Source: Dolomedes plantarius
Taxonomy: Eukaryota; Arthropoda; Arachnida; Araneae; Dolomedidae
Direction: 5' to 3'
NCBI GenBank assembly: GCA_907164885.2
Contig: OU015501.1
Span: 20,796,631-20,860,630, forward strand
Length of the DNA stretch: 64,000 nucleotides
Shown: positions 25,501 through 36,965 of the stretch, piece by piece
How positions within the stretch are numbered: position 1 is the first letter of the stretch
Layout: every line of letters starts with the position of its first letter
Notes under the pieces: generated by a model
What the model was told of the DNA's origin: nothing
Seen by the model: the letters and a program-made list of their open reading frames with translations, nothing else
Database searches by the model: none
Translations under genes and position numbers: made by a program

Positions 25501-27963
25501 TAAAGCTTCTAATTTTTTTCAAAAAGATTATAACTTAAAAAAATATTTTAGAAATACTTGTGAATTAATTTTAAAAAAGCATTTTTTTCAATTGTAAAAT
25601 TCAGTATGAAAAAATAAGCATTTTCTTATGAGTAGATATGAAAATTTACGTATAGCTTACATGGAGATTGAATATTTGTGTTGTCAACTGATGCAGCACC
25701 CTAACAGTGTAATTTATATCTACCAACTCTGTCATCTAAAATTGTTACAACAGACTACTTATTTACATAATTTTTTTTTATGATAGCAGAGCATTCATGT
25801 CTCTTTGGTACCATCTTTTCTTTGCTGAAAAGTTCAATAGCTTCAAATAACAATGTGAACGTAAAATTAATTTTTTATAATTTCATAAATATTAACTTTA
25901 AGTTAATAAAGTAAGGAAAAAATCTTATTCACTGTAATTAATTTGGTATTCAGAATTCACAATTTTGTAAACTCCAAAGTTTGTTGCAATCCACGAGGTA
26001 ATCAGGTATTTTTTCATAAATATATAATATCTAGTATTTTAAAAGCTAAGTACTGAACTCCGCCATATTAGCGACTCAAGGAACATTTTTTTTACCCGTG
26101 TTTAGTTTAGTTTATTTTGGTGATTTTCCTCTTCAAATTAAATATTTAAATCCAAATTTATTACATTTAGAATGAAGGCACTGGTTGAACAATATTAGCA
26201 TACGGCATGAAATTAAATTGCAAGCATAGATTTTTTTTTTTTGCTGCGTTCTTTTCATTTAATCAGGATAAATCATTTTTTATGATTCATGTATGAATCC
26301 ATCCATTTATCTTCCAAATTGAAAACTTCTCAGAAAATGCCTGCAGTACTTATAACTGAGCATCTGTGCTTCCTCTTAGATTACGATTTGTCCTTTTTAA
26401 TTTTTTTTCTGACTTATATTGAGAAATGTAACAAGGTAAATTCCTAAATTGAGGTTTAAAAAATATAAAATATATAAATGTGTGTTTTGCAATTCCTCAA
26501 ATTAAAGAAATAAATATTTTATGTGATTGTGAATAAATTATTTGCAATATTTCTTTCTTTTCGTTGCATTTATTTATATGATAAATAGGAACTGATTAAA
26601 ACAGCCTTAATTTTCTAAATTTAGTTTTAGAAAAGGCTCTTAAGAATGATCTATTAAATATTTTAGTTTGACTTACTTAAAGGTCACTTTCATACGCATA
26701 AAGTTAGGTTATAGACATCAGTGTAAAATGATGAATAAATAATTCTCTCCTGCATTCAAGTTCACACTCTGGCTATCTGGCAAAAATCCAAGAAGAAACT
26801 AATAAATTTTATATTTGGAATTATGATAATGCTGAAAAATTAAATGAAATTTAGTTTGCAAGGCGTCTAGGTGGCACAAAAAGTGGAGCATAAAAGACAG
26901 ATATCTCTCGCACACGCACACCAAGAAAACGTTTGCATTATTTACCCCATTAAATAATGCTTATGTTAATGTGATATCATTTATTAAGCGTTACAAATCT
27001 AATTACCATAACTTTTGGACAACATATTTGCATAAACTACACGTTATAATAATCTACAATAACCAAATATCCAAAGAAACCGACAATTTTCTAATATTTT
27101 TTATGTAAATATTTCGCCTTTTCTACATGAATCATTACAAAAAGAGATCATTCACAAATTATAGTTTTAGCATTAACCCATTAACCGCCAAAACTAGAAA
27201 CTTCAGAAATTTTACTCTAGACTAAAATTCTGAAGTCAATATAATTAAATAAAGAAACGTTGTACAAATTTCATAGAGATGCCTTGCGAGGAATTTTAGA
27301 TGCATCCTCTTTAAATGCAAAATCATATAAATGTCTTCCAATATAGGCATAAATGACGGATGTACAATAATGTACTTATAGACAAAGCGGCATAAGTGTT
27401 GCACCTGACAATGTAATCATTCTAAAATTATACTGCTCTTTTCATTCTAAAAGTTATGTAGTACAAGTAAATAAGGTATATAAATATATACGGTATATGC
27501 ACTAAAGTAAATGAGCTAAACGTAAAGTAACAAATCTGTGTTTTTAAGAATTTTGTGTCACGGACTCCCTCAAAAATGTAAATCAAGTTACCGCAGCAAA
27601 TAAGGGGAGTAAATACTGATAGTTCTTATCAGAGATTAAATTCGATTTTTCAGTTTTAAAATTATATCCTTGCAAATATGCGTAGATCAAAACGATGTTA
27701 AATGTTTTCATGCCTTACTGTGCGAGAGAAATCAAGTCTCAGTTCAAGTCTGAACTTCATCATACCATCACTGCTTTCACTACTTGATTTTGATTTACTT
27801 CTGTTTCAAGTATCATCTTTAGCTGTAGCATAGTTGTTATAATAACAGTGCAATTATTTTAGTTGCTTAAAAATTCCGGAGACTTTGTCCTCACAATGCT
27901 TTTTTATAAATGTTCTAAAAACAGTTTAATTCTATGTTTAATTCTATCTTTTGTTTATCTTCT
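22561..27963. other. Long AT-rich non-coding stretch
   Basis: No gene or complete mobile element recognised on either strand. Open frames are short (85 residues or fewer) and unremarkable, for example the one at 23714-23971 on the minus strand. Small A/T homopolymers are frequent. Confidence 0.55.
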
Positions 27964-28773
27964 TCTATATATATATAAAACAGTTCTGTAACTGACTGAC
28001 TCACTGACTGACTAATTGACTGACTGACATACAACGCACAGACCAAACCGCTGGATCGAAAGGGCTGAAATTTGCATGGCAATTCTTCTTATAGTGTAAG
28101 GGTGCACTAAGAAAGATTTTTGAAAAATACTTCTTAGATTTTTTAAAATTAAACTTTTAAGCTGTTTTAGAAACTTTCTTTAAGTTTGCATTTAAAATAA
28201 TAATTTGAGGGTCATAAAATTTATATCACGAGAAAGATCATAAAAATTCCTCTAAAATGAAATCGTTTTCGAAGCTTTGCCACCATTTTCTGACTTTTGG
28301 TGAATTTTTAAAGATTAATTTTTTAGAATTTAATTTATTAAATGCCGATCACGGGATTTCTTTTTCTGGTACTTTAAATAAATTTATCGTCATGTCCATA
28401 ACAATGAATAGACAAAAAAATATTTTTTCCCTTGCTAATGCGGCAGACGATTGGACATCATCCAAAAAAATATTAAAATACAGTAAAAGATATGTTCCTG
28501 AAACTGTACTATATTCTTTAGTATGTCCTATTAGATTTAATTTGAATATTACTTTCTATATTATTTTGTATATAAAAATATCTCTTATGATTTTTTTATA
28601 AATATATTTTTTTTTTGTTTTTTTTACATCAATTGTATACATTGATCGTCGTATTTATTATACACACACACATATCTATATACATATATATGTATATATT
28701 GGCATTAATTGCATACATTTACCGTTGTATTTAATTGAATGTACTCCGTAGCAAAGTGCGGGTTTTCAGCTAG
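27964..28773 (+). mobile_element. Non-autonomous Helitron, family 1, copy 1
   Basis: The 5' end is TCTATATATATATAAAACAG. The 3' end is a short hairpin region (ACTCCGTAGCAAAGTGCGGG) followed by TTTTCAG and CTAG, with T as the next base, matching the Helitron 5'-TC...CTAG-3' pattern. The 5' part carries a GACT-rich stretch (ACTGACTGACTCACTGACTGAC). The element aligns end to end with the copy at 50757. A 114-residue frame inside (28257-28601) is broken by indels in the second copy and is not treated as a gene. It would be copied by a Rep/helicase from an autonomous relative. Confidence 0.8.
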
Positions 28774-29149
28774 TCCTTTAACAAATTAATAGGTTTTTTA
28801 AATATCCCCTTTAAACAAACTTAGGATGTTTCTTTCTTAAGATAAAACCTTCTGTACTTTATTGTGGAAGAAAACTTCAAAACATCAGATTAAAATCTTG
28901 AGGGTAAATGGATGTATATAACTGTAAAAAAATCCTCTGAAGTGGAATAACTAGGCTTGAACAAACAGCAGTCGGCGCTCTTGGTAATATTAAAATGCAA
29001 CTGTGTTTTGGAGTACTTCTCATATTCTGTAATTATAATTATGTTATATACTGTAAAGCATTCACTGGGTAGCGAAAAAAAACAGCGATACAATCTAATA
29101 ATATTTAAAATGAACAATTTATTTACAGAGTGATTGATTCGGTGAAATT
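28774..29149. other. AT-rich non-coding DNA
   Basis: No feature recognised. A 101-residue minus-strand frame (28890-29195) is not similar to any family I know. Confidence 0.5.
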
Positions 29150-30030
29150 TATGAAAATTACAGGAGGGATGCTCTCTAATGATGTGCGGATACACAAGTC
29201 AGCTACCACCTCAGTTTATATTAGATGTCTAACTGTACTCAGGTTACGCACTGGAAACTCGTGCACTGGAACTCAGGATGAGTATCGATCACTTTCTGCG
29301 AGAGTTCAAGACCACAGAACTCAATAATTGTCCGGATCCTTCTGGGATCATAAGACAAGCTAGGTAAGATGCTGGAGGTCGACAGGAAGTCAATAAAACT
29401 CTCGTCTATCACAAGGGACTTATCGAGGTTTTTAATGCTGGTTGCAAGGCCTGAGTAGAGCTTCTCAGCTTAAGATCATAAACTCAGCTTTCAATTTGTT
29501 TTCTGCTAGAAATAGTCGACTAGACGTCGAACGATTCTTCTCAGAATCGTAAGTAGAGCGCTTTGCCTCACAGAGGACTTATAACAGAGTCACGGTTGCA
29601 ATCGCCGGAGTAGCTTGTCTCAGGTTGAGAACTTAGAGCTAACTAATTTTTTTGACTCTCGTAGCGACGCACTTTCAATTTGGCGCTGCTGTCGCTCTAA
29701 ATTTTAAAAGGGATCTCATTGGCGCCTTTTAAAGTGACCTCACCTCTGTAGAGTTTTCGTTGGCCGGCACGTCTAACGTCAATAGCTGTTTGGATCCGCC
29801 ATCAGATTCATCTTTTTCCCGATCATCATAAATCAGGGGGGTGTCTGTGACTAATTCTTTTGAGCCGTACGTCTGAATTTTGAGACATATGGACGCCTTG
29901 TCGTTTGGTGCTGATTGTAAAAAAAACCTTTTGTGCCGTTCCTCTTTTGTCAGCTTAGCTGGCTAGCTGGGAGGTCGTTCCGGATATCGTTGTTGCTTTT
30001 TTCCTGGAACGTGAATAAAAAGAAGGGGTC
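29150..30030. repeat. GC-richer repeat-like block, type unknown
   Basis: About 880 bp with clearly higher GC and CpG content than the DNA on both sides, and with abrupt edges. There is no long open frame. The composition, together with short TATA-like and AATAAA-like motifs, would fit a solo LTR, but I cannot find paired TG..CA ends or a target duplication. An alternative is the promoter/5' region of a host gene or a fragment of a retroelement. Internal short inverted pieces (AAAGGCGCC / GGCGCCTTT) occur near 29700-29735. Confidence 0.4.
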
Positions 30031-32476
30031 TTGTTTCTTAAGATTGATAAAATCAATGGATTCTTCACAATACATAAAAGGGTACAGTAATAGGGTTTTA
30101 CTTATCTAGTTTCAGTAAAAATTCAAAATTCATTCCCCCTTGTTCACAAATGTTGTAAATTTAAACAAGGTTCAAGGGGAAATTTCTTCTATTCACCAAT
30201 CAGTTCATGAAAATAAAATTCCATGCATTAACCTGCTTGTCGCTACCTAGAGACAATTTTAGGTAAGGGAAATTGTGTTTCCAATAGCAATCTATGCATG
30301 CAAGTAGAAAATGCTTCAAACTTCTGCAATGGAACTATGACATAAATTTTAGATCTTCCCCCATTAACTTTTTCAGGTCGCAATTATTAAAATGTGAGTT
30401 TTATAGGTTACTGATTTTATGATAATTATTAAATGTAAATCTGCCTTGAAAGCAATTTGAACTTATTATTCAACATATTAAATGAAATGTTTAAATTCCC
30501 TTGCGTGCATTAGTGCAAAAATGCTCTTTGGAAGACCGTTACATTTAATAAAATAAAACTCAAATGCTTTTATTTCCCTCAGTTACGGCAGATAAATTAT
30601 TAAAAGTTAATTACTGAATGAGAGACGCAAAAAATATGACCCTCTTTTTAACTCCAGAACATAAAATAACTTTGCTAATTAAAAATAGGAAGAAAGTAAT
30701 TTAAGGAATTAATAAAGATTAGAATTTTTCTCCGAAATTCGTGGGAAAAAACTTTGTTAGGAGTGAAAAGTTCTTTTGTGGATGCAGCAATGACATTTTT
30801 TTTCCCAGTTTTTAAAAAATTTTATAGATTCGTGACATTCCATTAGGTTCCGCTGGAGACGGAAATTTCAAAGAAATAATCATAAGTTATAATTGTGATT
30901 TGAGGCTATACAATGAACATGCAAAAATGAAAGTTTTAGAAGCTTAAAGAAAATATTAAGTTTTGTGCATTTTAAGAGAGTATTGAGAGTGTGTAACATA
31001 TAATTCATCTTCCATTAGTTATATTTAAGGAAATAAGAAATTTTGGAAATAAGAGGGATCACAATTTTGATGTGTGGTATGATATATATTAAAGTACACA
31101 ATCCATAGGTTGATGATTTCTGGACCGAATACTTTCACTAATCAACAAATTTTGTGTAATTAAGCTTTACATGTTAAATAACAAGCTACACTACCTGTTG
31201 TGTTCACGGAAAATGTTTGGTCTGACATCTATTCTAAAACTACCTGACAAATTTCAAAAGTATAGTCATGAAGAAAATTAAAAGGCAACATTCAAATTTT
31301 TATATAAATATAGCGAAAACTAAAATGCAAAATTTAAAGTGAGTTAAATTGCTGTTAAAAGTTACAGCTTGGGCAATCAAGTGTTAATGTGTTCTATAAA
31401 TTTATCAGTCAATGAATTTACTTATCTGATTACTTTTTAAGCTATATCAATCAGTAATATTATTCAAATCTACGATGATGTAAATACTTAATGCACCGCA
31501 AATTCTTCAAATCTACGATCCCAGTAAAGAACTGGCAACAGAGTCAAAGAATTTCCTGTCGTTTCTTGATTATTCAGGTATTTTTTAACAGTGAAAGCAG
31601 TTTTCAACGTTTGAGGCTCACACCAATGTCCTACTTTAGATTTTTGTAAAAGATGTTAATGTAATATTCATTTAAAGCAATAATTTTGCTTGTGAAAATG
31701 GTTTTGTACAAGTGTAATCTTGTGTAAATATTGTTAACATAAACTTGGAGGGAGCTAACTTTGGGAATAACTTTTGCCAAAAGTTTTGTATCAATGGAAA
31801 TAGATATTATGTATCTTTTACAGGATTTTACTTGCTGTCTTTATAATTTTCTCATGTAAAAAATTCAGAAAAATGCACCTCTTTAACTCGGGCCAAAATT
31901 CTGCAAACGAGACCATAAATTTCCTTATTTATCTATTTTGTTTACACATCACTGATATCGAAGTCTGCAAGGTTTTTTTTCAAAAAAAGCTCTGCCAAAT
32001 CCTTGATTCCATTTACCATTGAAAATGAGAATAAGTTACATAATTATGATGGTAAAATTCTTTGTGGTGTCTGTCTTAAAATAAAAAGTAACATCATTTG
32101 ATTTCTATTTAGAATTAGAATTATAAAAGATATTTTTTCTTGCCTTGTATATTTTCTTTTTTTGCTCATTTACTAAATCAAATAGTATAGGTAACAATTT
32201 ACAGTTCAGATTTTCCCCTCTACCCTTTATATGCATAGAAATATTTTATTAAAACATCTTCACTGAAAGAAAAGAAATCCATATCCCAAATTTTAATGCG
32301 TAATATTAAGCTCATGCAAAACAAGACCGAAAGATCTTTAAACCAAAATGTCCACTGAGTGCTAATTTATTTCAAATTTCAATAGATAAATTGCCAGAAG
32401 TCATAATTCCGATAGTGTTGTAGCAGTCGTTTTCATGCTCAGGAAAAATGCTTGTGTTAGACGTATGATATATATC
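30031..32476. other. AT-rich non-coding DNA
   Basis: No gene or mobile element recognised. No open frame here is long enough to be listed, and none reads as coding. Confidence 0.6.
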
Positions 32477-32484
32477 TTGTAACA

Positions 32485-33204
32485 CAGTGGTTCCCAACCT
32501 TGGGTACGGGTACCAGTACCGGTACGCGAATGATTTTACAATTTAAAACAAAAATCTATTAAAAATCTGTATTACAAAAAAGAAAAGATATGACTATAAT
32601 AACTAATAATCCATACGTTTTAATATTTTAGTTTGGAATTTCTTATCCATTGTTTGTGTTGTAATACTTTATTGGGATTTACCTAATCTCAAAAGATTCC
32701 GTCTACACCTGAATGTGTTATCTATGATCGCCCCATAAAAATTTGGCACTCGCCTGCGAATTATAACTGTGTCTATAACTGCATTTGCGAATTATAACTG
32801 CGTCTGAGAAGTTTTTTACCAAGCAGTAAATTTTTAATGCCATTTGCGACCACATATTTATGTGAAAAAGGATTTTCTGCAATGACTGCGATGAAAATCA
32901 AATATAGAGCTTTGCTGGACATTGAATCTGATCTTAGCCTTAAACTGACAAACATTGAGCCCGATGTTACTCTTTAGTTAATAATAAACAGGCCCAACCT
33001 TCTCACTAATTATGTATTTTTAAAGTGATTACTATATTTTATGTATATGTTTAGCAGTAAATATATATCCCAAGTTACTTGTCTTTATTACAAATGTTCT
33101 CCATTGCATTTTATTTCCCATTTCAAAATTTTTGGTCTACCAGTACGTCATCAAATTGTTTACAAAGTACAGGTACGGTACTATAAAAAGGTTGGGAACC
33201 CCTG
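32485..33204 (+). mobile_element. hAT element, internally deleted (720 bp)
   Basis: The left end CAGTGGTTCCCAACCTTGGG and the right end AAGGTTGGGAACCCCTG are inverted copies of a hAT terminus. The flanking 8-mers TTGTAACA (32477-32484) and TAGTAACA (33205-33212) match at seven of eight positions. The subterminal region is rich in GGTACGGTACC-like motifs on both sides (GGTACGGGTACCAGTACCGGTACG on the left, GTACAGGTACGGTAC on the right). It carries the last part of a transposase in the plus orientation. Confidence 0.85.
32810..32977 (+). pseudogene. hAT transposase C-terminal fragment
   Basis: The plus strand reads LMPFATTYLCEKGFSAM, then KIKYRALLDIESDLSLKL, then a stop at 32975-32977. This is the hAT C-terminal dimerisation domain of the ZBED/Charlie type, with the conserved TTYLCExGFSA signature. 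Only about 55 residues are left; the BED finger and catalytic core have been deleted. An opposite-strand frame over the same bases (32773-32955) is a shadow. Confidence 0.8.
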
Positions 33205-33212
33205 TAGTAACA

Positions 33213-35907
33213 TATATCGTTGCTGCCATTACTAAAGTCCGCAAGGGTGCAATATCTGAGGACTGCCTCAATCTCAACCTAGAAACTAGAACTGCCGTAA
33301 AGGAGAATGCAACTATTGCATGCTGATATTTTCAAAATGAGATCTTACGTTCTATAATCGTTATTTTCAATAGATATAAACACAACCCCTTTTAATATTT
33401 CACAAGCATATTACACTTAAATACATTTACAGATATAAGAATTTTTTTTATTATTACTGGTGAAAAATCAGGAAATAGGAAAAACCTTAATGAGTTAATG
33501 TTCTCCCATTCCATGACACCAAGAGTTGTTTAAGTAAATTATACATCAAATATACAAAAGAAAAGTTCTAAACGTAGCACTGTACCAATAATTACTAAAT
33601 TAGTGAAATATAGATGCTTCATTTTAACCAAATTAGCAGTTCTATTTGAAGGTCAGTGTCTTGAAATAAAACTTTGGAAAGATTTTTAGTAGGCGTTTAT
33701 TTTTATGAAATATCTTTTGTAAGTTTTTTATATATTTTGCAAAATATCTTTAAATATTTTGCTAGTAATTTCAAAGAGAATTGTTTCAGAAAATTTTTTT
33801 CTTGGTATGCATGAAAACTAAATTTAATATCAGTTTTTATCAATGGGAGGCTCAAGTGTATTTTTTACTTCCCGTGTATTGGTTTTTAGTTTACCCAATT
33901 TTTTTATAGCTTGGATAACAAAGAACGCCACTACCTCACACTTAGATGATTTTGCATGGTATATTCGCTTACAATAAAATTAAGAACTTCATACAGCTCC
34001 TTCACAATGCTTACCTATCTCCACAGGTGTTAATTTGTTATTAATCTTTCCATTGACAATTAAAATAACTTAATCGTCACTTTCTTTACAAGAACAGTAG
34101 TCGCTTTTGATACATTGGACTCATACTCTAGATTTAGTACTACGTATGCTAGTACTAAAAGTTCTGATCAGACAGGAAACTTTTTATACCCTGAGGACTG
34201 TAAAATCCAAGTCCAGAAAGCCTGTTTATTACTGTTAATATTCTCAATTTCTAAATCAGTAATTGAATAAGATTCTATATCTCTGGCATTAAATTTCTAA
34301 ATAGTCCAGTGTTAACTTTGAAACGACGTATAAAGCAATATCTTTATCACAAATTAGGAAGAAAGTTGTTTTACCACTTTTGAATATAGTTATAATAAAT
34401 TAGTAACATTTTAATTCTTTAATTAATGTGTTTAAATTAGAAAAGCAATTACGCTAATTTTGTAAGACTACCCCTAATGTTCATTTTGTTAATTAAAACT
34501 AAATTGAAAAATTTGTATGGAACAAACACATCCTAGTATGAGAGGTTACTTATGCAAAGAAAATCCTTTATTAATCTTATTTTCAAAACCTTTATAAACC
34601 GCTAGAGTTTGATATGGCTTTGAAAAATTTAAATTTGACACACATATTTTGAATATTTATGGTTTCATATATAACTTTGACAATGTCTATAAAAATAAAA
34701 ATATTAGTGAAATAATTAACGATGAGGCAGACCTTAAACCACTTGTTTGGAAGAAAGCTGCAATTATATTCGAAAAAATAGACATCCTCCGTACAAATTT
34801 ATTTTGATAAAACTTAAAAATCGGGTGTTTATATGTCAACAATTTTCCTTCTGAAAAAGAACCCCCTTTCAGATCCTCAGAAATTATTAGTTGGTGTACT
34901 TCATAACATTGCGTTTAAATTTTTCAATTAAATGGGAAGAATATTTTTTCCAAAATTCTGTGCCAATAAAAGTTCTCGTTTCTGTAAACTGCGTCTTCTG
35001 AAAATACGTTGTAGACCCCACCCGACTTAATGGTTGGATTTAAAATAGGCTGTGGTTTCTGATGAGTTACTCGAAATAGATCCCTGAGCCAAGATTAGGA
35101 AATCATCTTTTTATCGCCACACCCTAGATAATGAACATCTTTCCGACTCTGAAAACATTTAGGTTGTTCTAGTTTTACAGTGTCGAGCATTTCCCTGATT
35201 AATGAATACTGTCGAAAATTATGAATGTTCCCATGGAAACGAATATATTTTTGGAAACAACTTAAAACGAAAGAAAATATTGTTATATTTTTAGATTTTG
35301 CGCATATTTAAGTACGTGTCTCGGAACTGATAGATTATAACAAAATTCTTTCACGGCAAAATCACCCATAACTGAACATGCTGAAAATTAATAGGTGCAA
35401 TCTTTTCGCTGCTTGTTAACGGAAAAATTAAATGTCAATGTTGTTTAAATACTATTTTTACACTTTGAAGTAAAATTTAATGCAGGGAAATGAAGAAAAT
35501 ATTTACCATGAAATTTTTGACCATGAAGTTAACTAATTAGAAAACTAATAAAGAAAACTAATATTAGAAAACTAATAAATTAGAAAACTAATAACTTATA
35601 GCTCTACCATAGGATATGAAACGTACTCCCGGAGTAAGACTTGTGTATGCTTAATAACACTTATCAAAGGATCTAGACCTTTTAAACTCACTGTTTACTT
35701 TTATTTGAACAATAATTAAGTTACAATAGAAAATCCCAGGCGCTGTGACGCACAATAACATAGGTGTCTGATCGTAAGCTCATGCTCTGATAAGTTGGAG
35801 AATACGATTTAGTGTCTAGACTTTCTCAGACGAAAGCTATCGTTCAGAACTTTTATAAGAACGCCTCAGTTTCCATGGGAAATCTTTTCTTATCAAGTTG
35901 TTGCGAA

Positions 35908-35911
<4 letters not shown>
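33213..35911. other. AT-rich non-coding DNA
   Basis: No gene recognised. The only structure is a small tandem repeat at 35535-35595, listed separately. A slightly GC-richer stretch at 35740-35880 has no open frame of note. Confidence 0.55.
35535..35595. repeat. Short tandem repeat (TTAGAAAACTAATAA-like)
   Basis: About four imperfect copies of a 15-base unit, TTAGAAAACTAATAA, in direct orientation. It is probably a local slippage product. Confidence 0.8.

Positions 35912-35951
<40 letters not shown>
35912..35951. repeat. (TA)n microsatellite
   Basis: About 20 TA units directly abut the left arm of the large palindrome. It marks the left edge of the transposon-rich tract. Confidence 0.9.
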
Positions 35952-35953
<2 letters not shown>

Positions 35954-36859
35954 TATTTAAAATTAAGATAATTAAAAGGGCAGATGTGACCATTTAATAC
36001 TCCTCTAACCTGAAATAAGATTGACATATATAAATAGGCAAAAAACGGAATTGGAGGTGGTATAGTTGATGACTGGGGGGGGTTGTGACCCCCCAACCCC
36101 GGTTAAACATGTTTTAAGCCAGGCAACACTCCCGGAGGTCGGCTATAACACCAAGACAGTAATAAAAAATTATGAAGAGGAAAAATATTTTAGGTGAAAT
36201 AGATAAGTTAAACCAGATAGTTTACTAATGTAGTCAACTAAAACATAATTACAAGATGAATAGAATGAAAAAATCTTAATACTAAGTACAGAAATAGAAT
36301 AATACTAATTAACTAAATAATTATTCACTAACATATACACTATATATATACAAAATACTTAGCTCCCACCAAGCAAAGAGACACGAAACCCTTGCACACT
36401 CACATTTTATAAGCAAGGGTTTCGTGTCTCTTTGCTTGGTGGGAGCTAAGTATTTTGTATATATATAGTGTATATGTTAGTGAATAATTAATTAGTTAAT
36501 TAGTATTATTCTATTTCTGTACTTAGTATTAAGATTTTTCATTCTATTCATCTTGTAATTATGTTTTAGTTGACTACATTAGTAAACTATCTGGTTTAAC
36601 TTATCTATTTCACCTAAAATATTTTCCTCTTCATAATTTTTATTTCTGTCTTGGTGTTATAGCCGACCTCCGGGAGTGTTGCCTGGCTTAAAACATGTTT
36701 AACCGGGGTTGGGGGTCACAACCCCCCCCAGTCATCAACTATACCACCTCCAATTCCGTTTTTTGCCTATTTATATATGTCAATCTTATTTCAGGTTAGA
36801 GGAGTATTAAATGGTCTCATCTGCCCTTTTAATTATCTTAATTTTAAATATCTATATAT
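35943..36859. repeat. Large palindrome (two arms of about 450 bp)
   Basis: The left arm (about 35943-36395) and right arm (36413-36859) are nearly perfect reverse complements, separated by a 17-base spacer (36396-36412). The stem next to the loop, GAAACCCTTGC / GCAAGGGTTTC, is exact. The arms differ by scattered substitutions and small indels, such as GTGACC versus GAGACC near the outer ends and AAATAATTATTC versus AATTAATTATTC. These differences argue against a simple assembly artefact. Each arm carries a small internal hairpin (GGGGGGTTGTGACCCCCC). No protein is encoded. Transcribed from either side it would form one very long hairpin RNA. It is most likely a foldback transposon or an inverted pair of one repeat. 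Confidence 0.85.
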
Positions 36860-36940
36860 CGTAAATATTTTTGTGAGCCGCTTAGCGCCTAAAATTTATT
36901 TACTCTTTTTGTTTCATATTAAGTAATTTACATTTGTAAA

Positions 36941-36965
36941 CTATATATATATATATATATATATA
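36941..36965. repeat. (TA)n microsatellite
   Basis: A TA tract directly before the left end of the Ginger element. The last four bases, TATA, are repeated after the element. Confidence 0.9.

Noticed and set aside
28257..28601. 114-residue frame inside Helitron copy 1
   Set aside because: The second copy (50757-52721) has frameshifting indels in the same region, and the composition is not protein-like.
35535..35595. CRISPR-like array
   Set aside because: It consists of short slipped tandem units without spacers, in an animal genome.
35943..36859. Palindrome as an assembly or library hairpin artefact
   Set aside because: The arms differ by several substitutions and indels and have a defined spacer. 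A read-through artefact would give identical arms. Raw reads are still needed to be certain.
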